Shown here: positions 35,399-42,876 of the stretch, one piece after another | How the letters are laid out: each line of letters starts with the position of its first letter | Position numbering within the stretch: the stretch's first letter is position 1 | Assembly (NCBI GenBank): GCA_030431435.1 | Contig: JAUIJI010000003.1 | Span: 1 to 54,094 of the forward strand | Direction of reading: 5' to 3' | DNA length: 54,094 nt | Source of the DNA: Alphaproteobacteria bacterium | Lineage (GTDB): Bacteria; Pseudomonadota; Alphaproteobacteria; Sphingomonadales; Sphingomonadaceae | The notes under the pieces: generated by a model | Told to the model about the DNA's origin: nothing | The model's database searches: none | The model's input: only the letters and a program-made list of their open reading frames with translations | Program-made: the position numbers and the translations under genes

Positions 35399-36076
35399 AT
35401 GACCCGGCAGGCCCAGCCAGACAAGCCAGAGCAGGCCGACCGCCCGATCCTCACCCCGCCGGGTGACGAGAAGCGCGTGCTGCTGCATTCCTGCTGCGCG
35501 CCCTGTTCGGGCGAGGTGATGGAAGCGATGACCGCCAGCGGCATCGATTACACCATCTTCTTCTACAACCCGAACATCCACCCCAAGGAAGAATACCTCC
35601 TGCGCAAGGAGGAGAACATCCGCTTTGCCGAGGAGCACAACGTGCCCTTCGTCGATGCCGATTACGACACGCAGAACTGGTTCAAGCGCGCCAAGGGCAT
35701 GGAGTGGGAGCCGGAACGCGGCGCGCGCTGCACCATGTGCTTCGACATGCGCTTCGAACGCACCGCCCTCTATGCGCATGAGAACGGCTTTCCCGTGATC
35801 ACCTCCTCGCTCGGCATCTCGCGCTGGAAGAACATGAACCAGATCAACGATTGCGGCGAGCGCGCGGCGGCGCATTATGACGGCATCACCTACTGGACCT
35901 TCAACTGGCGCAAGGGCGGCGGCGCGGCGCGGATGATCGAGATTTCCAAGCGCGAGCGCTTCTACCAGCAGGAATATTGCGGCTGCGTCTATTCGCTGCG
36001 CGACACCAACGCCCACCGCGAATCCCAGGGCCGCCCGGCGATCGAAATCGGCAAGCAGTATTACGGCGACGAATAG
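35399..36076 (+). CDS. queH: Epoxyqueuosine reductase QueH
   Basis: 225 residues. Family marks are [11 protein letters not shown] near residue 48, [24 protein letters not shown], and [11 protein letters not shown]; these Cys residues hold the iron-sulfur cluster and the second metal used to reduce epoxyqueuosine in tRNA to queuosine. QueH (formerly DUF208) replaces the unrelated QueG. ATG 35399 is chosen because GGAGCATGTGGA precedes it; the longer frame runs back towards tRNA-Thr. Its location beside tRNA genes is suggestive but queuosine is made on other tRNAs. Residues 1-30 are a variable extension. Confidence 0.9.
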   Translation: MTRQAQPDKPEQADRPILTPPGDEKRVLLHSCCAPCSGEVMEAMTASGIDYTIFFYNPNIHPKEEYLLRKEENIRFAEEHNVPFVDADYDTQNWFKRAKGMEWEPERGARCTMCFDMRFERTALYAHENGFPVITSSLGISRWKNMNQINDCGERAAAHYDGITYWTFNWRKGGGAARMIEISKRERFYQQEYCGCVYSLRDTNAHRESQGRPAIEIGKQYYGDE

Positions 36077-36539
36077 ACTGGGGCTTTTGATCCCCGTGCC
36101 TCCCCTCCCCTTGGGGAGCGTTCGGAGGTGGGAATACCACGCCCGACAAATGACGATTCCCCCTCTCGGATATCCTCCGCGCGCAACGCCTCGCTGACCC
36201 GAAACCACCACTCCACCCGTCGCAAACCATGCACGGATGGAACGCATGGAACACGGTTCTGAAGAGGAAATCCCCCCGCCCGAAAACGCGCTGTCCGGCG
36301 CGCGGTTTGCACGCGTTTGCGAGGCGGATTTCAGGACAGGACAGAAGCAGGCCATCCACCGCCGCTAGCAGGCGGGTGGGGTGTAGGACATTGGGGAGGT
36401 GCCAGCTTCATTGGGGACATGCTAATGCGTGTTTCCGCTACTGAGGTCGATGCGGATGTCTGGCGGCGCGAGTTAAGTATACTGTCCCCGAAATTCGTGA
36501 AGACCTTGAGCGGCTGAAGGAGGGGTCGGGATTGCAAAT
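36077..36539 (+). other. Gene-free stretch with scattered repeats and remnants
   Basis: 463 bases between queH and the lipoprotein gene. A C/T-rich imperfect hairpin near 36097-36140 resembles the small palindromic elements common in sphingomonads. A 43-codon frame (36237-36368) has no ribosome site and I do not call it. From 36440 the composition is mixed and a RAYT-type repeat lies at 36473-36496, followed by a truncated reading frame. Confidence 0.5.
36473..36496 (-). repeat. RAYT-type repeat, inverted copy
   Basis: TTAAGTATACTGTCCCCG followed by AAATTC, the reverse complement of the tandem units at 36921-37001 with one mismatch. It forms the left edge of the lipoprotein module. Confidence 0.75.
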
Positions 36540-36543
36540 ATGA
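36497..36543 (+). pseudogene. Truncated C-terminal coding remnant
   Basis: In-frame sequence ending REDLERLKEGSGLQI and a stop at 36541-36543 overlaps the lipoprotein ATG by ATGA. It has a protein-like tail but its 5' part is replaced by the repeat at 36473-36496, so it looks like the end of a gene cut by that repeat. Confidence 0.4.
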
Positions 36544-36899
36544 AAGAACTCAATTGCCATGTCCGGTTTTTCGTCGCGTTCTTGGTGGTTTTCAGCCTGT
36601 CAGGCTGTATAAGTGACCAAGGCGAGTTCTATTATAGTGATGGGAAATTGACCATAGACTTGAGGAATTTGGAGCGCGAAGACGTGTGCGTAAATGGCGC
36701 AATGATATTGAAGAAGGACAAGTCGAGCAATAGAGTGGACTTGTTTTACAGCTTTCCGGCTGACGAAATTGGCGTTACCTGTTTGCAGCTTGCGGAGATT
36801 GTTCCTTCGGATTTCGATGCACGGAGGTTTGACTACTTTGCTGATTTCGACACTGGAGATCGTGGGAAAAGGTATTCTCTGAAACTGGAATTCCGGTAG
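36540..36899 (+). CDS. Small hypothetical lipoprotein
   Basis: 119 residues. The N-terminus has a charged start, a hydrophobic stretch (FFVAFLVVFSL) and a lipobox LSGC with Cys near residue 22, so it is exported and lipid-anchored. The mature part is about 95 residues, polar, with several Tyr and Asp and no recognised domain. Codon use and composition are AT-richer than the surrounding genes, as with the DUF4272 gene, which suggests acquisition. AAGGAGG lies at 36517-36523. It is bracketed by RAYT-type repeats (36473-36496 and 36921-37001). Function unknown; a small immunity-type lipoprotein is one possibility. Confidence 0.7.
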   Translation: MKELNCHVRFFVAFLVVFSLSGCISDQGEFYYSDGKLTIDLRNLEREDVCVNGAMILKKDKSSNRVDLFYSFPADEIGVTCLQLAEIVPSDFDARRFDYFADFDTGDRGKRYSLKLEFR

Positions 36900-36920
36900 T
36901 GGAATAGGGTAGTCAGGGGA

Positions 36921-37001
36921 GGAATTCCGGGGAGACAGGGAATTCCGGGGACGGAATTCCGGGGACAGTACTTCGGAATTCCGGGGACAGTATACTTAAT
37001 T
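36921..37001 (+). repeat. Four tandem RAYT-type repeat units
   Basis: Units begin GGAATTCCGGGG at 36921, 36939, 36953 and 36975. The third and last continue ACAGTA, and the last runs on to CTTAATT. The last full unit (36975-37001, 27 bases) is the left partner of an inverted copy after the transposase. Confidence 0.85.
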
Positions 37002-37034
37002 GACGGGCTTCAGCTGGTCGCATAATCTGCGGCC

Positions 37035-37745
37035 ATGGCTCGCCTTGCCCGTATCGTCATTCCTCAGGTTCCCCATCACATCACGCAGCGCGGAAATCGT
37101 CGGTTGCCGGTGTTCTTCTCCGATGACGACCGGCGCGAATATCTCCGGCTTGTCGCAGAGGCGGCTGATGCTGCGGGGACCAGCTGTCTGGCGTGGTGCC
37201 TGATGGACAATCATGTCCACCTGATCCTTGTCCCGCAAAGTGAAGACGGCTTGCGCGCAACGCTGGGCGAGGCGCATCGGCGTTACACGCGTATGGTCAA
37301 CTTTCGCGAAGGATGGCGCGGTCACCTGTTCCAGGGGCGCTTTGCCAGCTACCCCATGGACGATGCTCACCTGGTAGCGGCTGTGCGCTATGTCGAGACC
37401 AATCCGGTCGCGGCGGGAATGGTTGAACGCGCCGAAGACTGGCACTGGTCAAGCGCAAGAAGCCACATACAGGGACGCAGGACAGGCGAGGACCCGTTGA
37501 CGGATATGTCTGCGCTCAAAGGAGTGGCGCGGAACTGGCGCGCGATGCTCCGCCATGGACTGGACGCAGGCGAGCTTGGCCCAACCGGAGAGGCGGCAGC
37601 CGAAGCGATCGAGGCCCGCTTGCGAACCGGCAGGCCGCTGGCGACAGATGAATGGATCGCAGCACAAGAGCAATCGACCGGCCTGCGCCTCCGGCGATCA
37701 AAGCCCGGACCGAAGCCGAAGCGCGGGACCGATGTCCAGAATTAG
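37035..37745 (+). CDS. REP-associated tyrosine transposase (RAYT)
   Basis: 236 residues, Y1/IS200-like fold. The N-terminal PHHITQRGNRRLPVFF, the HUH nuclease motif in MDNHVHLILVP (His-x-His), and the catalytic Tyr in VRYVETNPVAAGMV with the following WHWSSARSH are standard RAYT features. It nicks DNA through a 5'-phosphotyrosine link and is thought to mobilise nearby repeat units. ATG 37035 gives the usual MARLAR start. It is flanked by near-identical 27-base inverted copies (36975-37001 and 37740-37766), the right one covering the stop codon. Composition is ordinary GC-rich, unlike the AT-richer genes on both sides. Confidence 0.93.
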   Translation: MARLARIVIPQVPHHITQRGNRRLPVFFSDDDRREYLRLVAEAADAAGTSCLAWCLMDNHVHLILVPQSEDGLRATLGEAHRRYTRMVNFREGWRGHLFQGRFASYPMDDAHLVAAVRYVETNPVAAGMVERAEDWHWSSARSHIQGRRTGEDPLTDMSALKGVARNWRAMLRHGLDAGELGPTGEAAAEAIEARLRTGRPLATDEWIAAQEQSTGLRLRRSKPGPKPKRGTDVQN

Positions 37746-37766
37746 GTATACTGTCCCCGGAATTCC
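37740..37766 (-). repeat. RAYT-type repeat, right inverted copy
   Basis: AATTAGGTATACTGTCCCCG then GAATTCC, the reverse complement of 36975-37001 with one mismatch. It contains the RAYT stop codon, so gene end and repeat are fused. Confidence 0.9.
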
Positions 37767-37770
37767 AGGG

Positions 37771-37894
37771 AGCAGAGTGGGATCACAACAATTATGTGCC
37801 TGACCAAATTGACTTGCGCACAACGGCAAATCATCGTGCGAAAACGAGAAGGGATGGGCCGCGGGGAGGTGGCTACAATCGCTTCCATAGATAA
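37771..37894 (+). pseudogene. C-terminal remnant, toxin-tail-like
   Basis: An open frame of about 40 codons from just after the repeat at 37740-37766 to TAA at 37892-37894, with residues including AEWDHNNYVPDQIDLRTTAN and ending GGGYNRFHR. It has no start. The polar, His/Arg-rich C-terminus is like the end of secreted nuclease-type toxins, but that is a resemblance only. The DUF4272 gene begins 15 bases later, which is the usual toxin-then-immunity order. Confidence 0.4.
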
Positions 37895-37909
37895 ATAGAA
37901 AAAGGTATC

Positions 37910-38548
37910 ATGCCAGTAGATTCCAAGAGAGTAAGGGCACAGGTTGAAGAGGCACTGCGCATTAGGGGTGTTCCACTCCTCTCCCACCTTCCGCTCTTAG
38001 ACAGTCCGTCATTCAGAGACGCAACTGAGGTTGCATGCAAGGTTGTTGGGAGTTTTTGCATTGCAGGATTGGCCAACAATGCAGACCCTTTGTTGCTCCT
38101 AGAATGGTTGGGTGAAGAGAAGGCATTAGATGTTCTTGACCTTCAAGAACATGCTTTGCTCCAGCGGAAATCCTTCACTGACGAGGAGTTGAATGAGGCT
38201 TCCTGGCGAGGTGAATCGATTACAGCGCTTTGCTGGTCGATTGGAATTTTGGAAGAGCTGCCGTGGCCTAGCGATACACCTGACTATGGTGCACTTTTCC
38301 CCTTCATTCCCCCAGAAATCTCAATAGAAAGGTTCTTGGCCACTTCGGAGTTGAGAGGTGCGCAGGATTTGTTCTTCAATCTGGATATGTATTACAATTT
38401 GCATGCGGCCTTTCGTCACCCAGAATTGTGGAACGATTACAATCGAGAATGTGATTTGCTAATTGAAGTGATTGAAGCACGCCGCCAAGTACTTGAATGG
38501 GTCTGCTATCGGTCAAATGGTTGGTATGATTTAAGTTTGGACACCTGA
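37910..38548 (+). CDS. DUF4272 domain-containing protein
   Basis: 212 residues. The pattern SWRGESITALCWSIGILEELPWP near 100 and the final helix with LHAAFRHPELW and REVIEARRQVLEW-like residues fit DUF4272, a small soluble family of unknown function. Composition is AT-richer than the neighbours, with many codons rare in this genome, so the gene looks acquired. AAAAAGG stands before ATG 37910. DUF4272 genes often sit in variable regions beside toxin-like genes. Here a possible toxin remnant ends 15 bases upstream. It is bracketed by repeats at 37740-37766 and 38563-38660. An immunity role is a hypothesis only. Confidence 0.78.
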   Translation: MPVDSKRVRAQVEEALRIRGVPLLSHLPLLDSPSFRDATEVACKVVGSFCIAGLANNADPLLLLEWLGEEKALDVLDLQEHALLQRKSFTDEELNEASWRGESITALCWSIGILEELPWPSDTPDYGALFPFIPPEISIERFLATSELRGAQDLFFNLDMYYNLHAAFRHPELWNDYNRECDLLIEVIEARRQVLEWVCYRSNGWYDLSLDT

Positions 38549-38562
38549 AATAGGAACTACTG

Positions 38563-38660
38563 TTAATTACGGGTTACAGTGACAGTGCACTTAATTGGAT
38601 TACGGTGACAGGGGAATTCCGGGGACAGTATACCTAACTGATTACGGCGTCAGTACACCT
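38563..38660 (+). repeat. Mixed RAYT-type repeat cluster
   Basis: A full unit GGAATTCCGGGGACAGTATA begins at 38613. It is flanked by a second variant built on ATTACGGTGACAGT/GCACTTAATT (38566-38594, 38598-38611) and a degenerate copy (38640-38660). The edge reaches the stop codon of the oxoprolinase (38659-38661). Confidence 0.75.
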
Positions 38661-41600
38661 ACCCCCCATACCCCCCGCCACCCGGCGTCAGCACCTCGAA
38701 CACATCGCCAGCGTCCAGCCTGACCGAAGCCGTTGCGGGCAATTCCTCCACCCCACCACCGCTCCGGATCACGCGGTTCACGCCGCAGGCTCCGTCCTCT
38801 CCGCCCGCCAGGCCGAAGGGCGCGACTGTGCGTCTGCCGGAGAGGATATTCGCCTCCATCGGGGCGAGGAAGCGCACCCTGCGGCGCGTGCCGTCGCCGC
38901 CGTTCCACTCGCCCGCACCGCCTGATCCTTCGCGCACCGCGAATTCCTCCAGCAGAACGGGGAAGCGCATTTCCAAGATCTCGGGATCGGTCAGGCGCGA
39001 GTTGGTCATGTGGGTCTGCACCGCGTCGGCTCCGGCGAAGCCCGGGCCTGCGCCTGCGCCGCCGGCGATCGTCTCGTAATACTGGTGCGCCGCATCGCCG
39101 AAGGTGAAGTTGTTCATCGTGCCCTGGCTGGCCGCCATCGCGTCCATCGCTCCCAGCAGTGCGTCGGTGACCATCTGGCTGGTCTCGACATTGCCCGCCA
39201 CAACGGCGGCGGGATATTCGGGACTGAGCATTGACCTTTCCGGGATATGGATGCTGACGGGGCGCAGGAAGCCGTCGTTCAGCGGCACGGGCAGGTCTGT
39301 CAGGCAGCGGATGGCATAGAGCACGGCGGCGCGCACCACCGAGCTGGGGGCGTTGAAGTTATTGGGCTGCTGCGGGCTGGTGCCGGCGAAGTCGATGTTC
39401 GCACTGCCGCTCTCGCGGTTGACGGCGATGCTGACGGACACTTGCGCGCCATCGTCAAACGCCACCGTGCGCGCGCCGTCCTTCAGCCCGCGCAGCACGT
39501 CGCGCGCGGCGTTTTCGGCATAGTCGAGCAGGTGGCCCATATAGGCGGTGACGACATCCGCGCCGTAGGTGGCGGCCATTTCCACCAGCCGCGCGGCTCC
39601 GCGCTGGCAGGCGGCGAGCTGGGCGGCAAGGTCTGCGATGTTCTGGTCGATATTGCGCGCGGGATGCTCGCCCGAGCCGAGCAGCGCGCGCAGTTCTGCT
39701 TCCAGCAGCTTGCCATCGCGCAGCAGTGGAACGGCGTCGAGCACCACGCCTTCATCACCGATGGTGCGGCTGGTGGAGGGCATGGAGCCGGGCGCGATCC
39801 CGCCCACGTCCGCATGGTGCCCGCGCGCGGCGGTGAAGAAGGCGGGCGTGTTCTCTCCGTCCACGAACACAGGCCGCACCACGGTGATATCGGGCAGGTG
39901 TGTGCCGCCCTGGTATGGCGCGTTCAAGGCATAGGCATCGCCATCGCGCATGGCGCCACCGTGCTTGTCTATCACCGCGCGCACGCTGTCGCCCATGCTG
40001 CCCAGATGCACCGGCATGTGCGGGGCATTGGCGATAAGGTTGCCGCTTGCGTCAAAGATCGCGCAACTGAAATCGAGCCGCTCGCGGATATTGACCGAGC
40101 GCGCCGAGGTTTGCAGCGCGGCGCCCATTTCCTCCGCCAGCCCCATGAACAGCCCGCCGAAGATTTCGAGCCTGACGGGATCGACTTCGGTGGAGATATG
40201 CTCCTCGGCGCGTGCCGCATGGCGGGTGAGGACGAGCATGCCCTCTTGCGCGCTGCGCACTTGCCAGCCGGGTTCGACCACCAGCGTCGCCACCGGGTCG
40301 ATCACCAGCGCGGGGCCTTGCAATTGCTCGCCCGGTGCCAGCGCGGATCGGGGGAGGACGGGGCAATCATGGTCAGCGTCCGCCATGTGGCAGGAGGCGT
40401 GTTCACCGCGTGTCGCCTCGGCCTGATCGGCAAGGTTAAGCGATCCGCCATGCCGGGTGGGCGCGATAGCGGTGGCGCGCAGGCTTTCGACCACCAGCCT
40501 TGCATCGCTGTCATAGCCGAAGCGCTGGCGGTGCGCGGCGGCGAAACTGTCCCGCATGGCGGCGATCTCGGCGAAGGGAACCGCGATGGTCGCCTCCCCG
40601 CCTTCGGGGCGGATATGCGCCTCGCCTTCTATCTGCAGGTCTTCGGCTAAGAGGCCCTGCCCGGTCATGTCCGCCGTGGCGTCCTCCTCCAGCTTCTCGA
40701 AAGCGGCCGACAGTGCTTCGCCCTGAACGTCAGCGAGCGGCAATTGCACCGTCCCCTCGCGCATGGCGCTGCGATCGGCGAGGCCCATGCCATAGGCCGA
40801 CAGCACGCCCGACAGCGGATGAACGAGCACGGTGTCGATCCCAAGAGCGTCCGCCACGAGGCAGGCATGCTGCCCGCCAGCCCCGCCAAAACAGTTGAGC
40901 GCGAAATGCGCCATGTCATGGCCCTTCGCGACAGATATCGAGCGGATCGCATTGGCCATATTGGCGACCGCGATGGCGATGAAACCTTCGGCTGCTTCTT
41001 GCGCACTCATCGCCTCGCCTGTGGCGCTCTCGACAGCGTTCAGCACCTCTTCCATGCGTTTGTGCGCCGCTTGTGGGTCAAGCTTCTGGTTCGCATCCGG
41101 GCCGAACACGGCGGGGAAATGGTCGGGCTGCAGCTTGCCGAGGATGAGGTTGCAATCGGTCACCGTCAGCGGGCCGCCTTGCCGGTAACAGGCAGGCCCG
41201 GGCTGTGCGCCTGCGCTTTCCGGCCCGACAAGGAAGCGCGCGCCATCGAAGCTGCAGATCGACCCGCCGCCCGCCGCCACCGTATGGATCCGCATCATCG
41301 GCGCGCGTACGCGCACGCCAGCCACGCGGTTGTCCGTGTCGCGTTCATATTTGCCTGCAAAAAGAGAGACATCGGTGGAGGTTCCGCCCATGTCGAAGCC
41401 GATCGCCTTGTCGAACCCCGCCTTGCGGCTCGTCTCCGCCATGCCGACGATGCCGCCTGCCGGGCCGGAGAGGATCGCGTCCTTCCCGCGCAGCATGTCC
41501 GCCGCGACCAGCCCGCCATTGCTGGCCATGAACAAGGGCGCCTGCCCTTTGCCCAGCGCCTTCGTCAGCCCCGCCACGTAGCGGCCCAGCACGGGCGAGA

Positions 41601-42231
41601 GGTAGGCATCGACGCAGGTCGTATCAGCGCGCCCGACCAACCTCGCCAGCGGGCTGGTGCGATGGCTTGCCGCGATTTCGGTGAAGCCCACTTCCGCGGC
41701 GATTTGCGCCAGCTGCTCCTCATGCGCGGTGTATTTCCAGCCATGCATCAGCACGATGGCCACGGCGCGTAGCCCCCGGTCATAGGCCGCCTGCATCCCG
41801 GCACGCGCTGCCGTTTCGTCCAACGCCTGAAAGACGGTGCCGTCAGCGCCAACCCGCTCGTCCACCTCCAGCACATCGGCGGGCAAGGGCTCCGGCTTCA
41901 CGATTTCGCGGGCGAAGATATCGGGCCGCTCCTGCGTGCCGATTACCAGCGCATCGGCGAAACCCTTGGTGATCGCGAGCAGCACCGGCTCGCCCTTCCT
42001 TTCGAGCAGGGCGTTGGTGGCCACCGTGGTGCCGATGCGGATATCCGCCTCAGGAAGCGGCCCCTCGGCCACGCCCGTCAACTGGCGGATCGCGGCGACG
42101 GCGGCATCGTCATACTGATCCGGATTTTCGGAAAGGAACTTCGCGGTTTCGGCCACACCATCGGGCCTCAGCGCCACCACATCGGTGAAGGTTCCGCCGC
42201 GATCGATCCAGAAGTGCCATTTTGCCGTCAT
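38659..42231 (-). CDS. Hydantoinase/5-oxoprolinase, HyuA-HyuB fusion
   Basis: 1190 residues. The N-terminal part (about 1-660) is the HyuA-like ATPase half: DRGGTFTDVVAL, then GGTSTDVSLFAG, and NCFGGAGGQHACLVAD. The C-terminal part (about 690-1185) is the HyuB-like half, starting near DPVRLEIFGGLFMGLAEEMGAAL with INIRERLDFSCAIFD-like residues and ending GGGGYGG. Fused forms hydrolyse 5-oxoproline or related cyclic amides with ATP; the natural substrate cannot be fixed. Its stop lies in a RAYT-type repeat. It is divergent from the molybdenum hydroxylase (171 bases between starts), which suggests a shared N-heterocycle or amide pathway. Start ATG 42231. Confidence 0.9.
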   Translation of the reverse strand: MTAKWHFWIDRGGTFTDVVALRPDGVAETAKFLSENPDQYDDAAVAAIRQLTGVAEGPLPEADIRIGTTVATNALLERKGEPVLLAITKGFADALVIGTQERPDIFAREIVKPEPLPADVLEVDERVGADGTVFQALDETAARAGMQAAYDRGLRAVAIVLMHGWKYTAHEEQLAQIAAEVGFTEIAASHRTSPLARLVGRADTTCVDAYLSPVLGRYVAGLTKALGKGQAPLFMASNGGLVAADMLRGKDAILSGPAGGIVGMAETSRKAGFDKAIGFDMGGTSTDVSLFAGKYERDTDNRVAGVRVRAPMMRIHTVAAGGGSICSFDGARFLVGPESAGAQPGPACYRQGGPLTVTDCNLILGKLQPDHFPAVFGPDANQKLDPQAAHKRMEEVLNAVESATGEAMSAQEAAEGFIAIAVANMANAIRSISVAKGHDMAHFALNCFGGAGGQHACLVADALGIDTVLVHPLSGVLSAYGMGLADRSAMREGTVQLPLADVQGEALSAAFEKLEEDATADMTGQGLLAEDLQIEGEAHIRPEGGEATIAVPFAEIAAMRDSFAAAHRQRFGYDSDARLVVESLRATAIAPTRHGGSLNLADQAEATRGEHASCHMADADHDCPVLPRSALAPGEQLQGPALVIDPVATLVVEPGWQVRSAQEGMLVLTRHAARAEEHISTEVDPVRLEIFGGLFMGLAEEMGAALQTSARSVNIRERLDFSCAIFDASGNLIANAPHMPVHLGSMGDSVRAVIDKHGGAMRDGDAYALNAPYQGGTHLPDITVVRPVFVDGENTPAFFTAARGHHADVGGIAPGSMPSTSRTIGDEGVVLDAVPLLRDGKLLEAELRALLGSGEHPARNIDQNIADLAAQLAACQRGAARLVEMAATYGADVVTAYMGHLLDYAENAARDVLRGLKDGARTVAFDDGAQVSVSIAVNRESGSANIDFAGTSPQQPNNFNAPSSVVRAAVLYAIRCLTDLPVPLNDGFLRPVSIHIPERSMLSPEYPAAVVAGNVETSQMVTDALLGAMDAMAASQGTMNNFTFGDAAHQYYETIAGGAGAGPGFAGADAVQTHMTNSRLTDPEILEMRFPVLLEEFAVREGSGGAGEWNGGDGTRRRVRFLAPMEANILSGRRTVAPFGLAGGEDGACGVNRVIRSGGGVEELPATASVRLDAGDVFEVLTPGGGGYGG

Positions 42232-42402
42232 TGGCGCGATCTATGCCCTATCCGGCATATTGCTACAAATTGATGCAAAGCCCCGCCCTTGGTCCACTTG
42301 GCAGAGGCGCGCGCAACGGGTAGTCTGCGTGCACAATGGATCAACTGCGCCCCGCACTGGTAGCGGCGCGCTCGCTCAATTGCGAAACGCAAGGAGACGC
42401 TT

Positions 42403-42876
42403 ATGGCCGTCCGGGTCAAGATTAACGGCGAAACGCGCGACATCGACGCGCCCGAGGATATGCCCCTGCTCTGGGCCCTGCGCCAGGAACTGGGCATGGT
42501 CGGCACCAAGTTCGGTTGCGGCATCGGCATGTGCGGTGCCTGCACCGTGCATGTGGACGGGCAGGCCACGCGCTCCTGCGCCATGCCCATCGGCTCTATC
42601 GGAGATCGCGAGGTTTCGACCATCGAATCGCTCGGTCAGTCACCGGTGGGGCAGGCGTTGCAGCAGGCATGGCTTGACGAGGACGTGATGCAGTGCGGCT
42701 ATTGCCAGGCAGGCCAGCTGATGAACGCGACTGCCTTGCTCAACAGCAATCCCAACCCCACTGACGAGGAAATCGACAACGCCATGCGCGGCAATATCTG
42801 CCGCTGTGCGTGCTACAAGCGGATCCACACCGCGATTGCCGCTGTCGCCCGCAAGGAGGACACGGCCAATGTCTGA
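42403..42876 (+). CDS. [2Fe-2S] subunit of a molybdenum hydroxylase (IorA-like)
   Basis: 157 residues. The plant-type ferredoxin cluster is ligated by GCGIGMCGACTVHVDG and a later Cys, and the second cluster by QCGYCQAGQ and CRCACYKRI. This is the small subunit of isoquinoline 1-oxidoreductase-type enzymes. It passes electrons from the molybdenum site to a partner acceptor. AAGGAGACG precedes ATG 42403. Its last 8 bases overlap the large-subunit start. No medium FAD subunit is adjacent, as expected for the IorAB type. The substrate is probably a heterocycle or an aldehyde. Confidence 0.93.
   Translation: MAVRVKINGETRDIDAPEDMPLLWALRQELGMVGTKFGCGIGMCGACTVHVDGQATRSCAMPIGSIGDREVSTIESLGQSPVGQALQQAWLDEDVMQCGYCQAGQLMNATALLNSNPNPTDEEIDNAMRGNICRCACYKRIHTAIAAVARKEDTANV

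Noticed and set aside
36237-36368. 43-codon open frame between queH and the lipoprotein gene
   Set aside because: No ribosome site and no recognisable domain; it may be chance.
36921-37001. Tandem repeat units as a possible CRISPR array
   Set aside because: Units are contiguous or separated by a few bases with no unique spacers, and they recur singly in inverted form around a RAYT gene, which fits REP-type repeats.
42232-42402. Possible molybdenum-cofactor riboswitch or ModE box before the hydroxylase genes
   Set aside because: I see no long structured leader and no TATAT dyad there.
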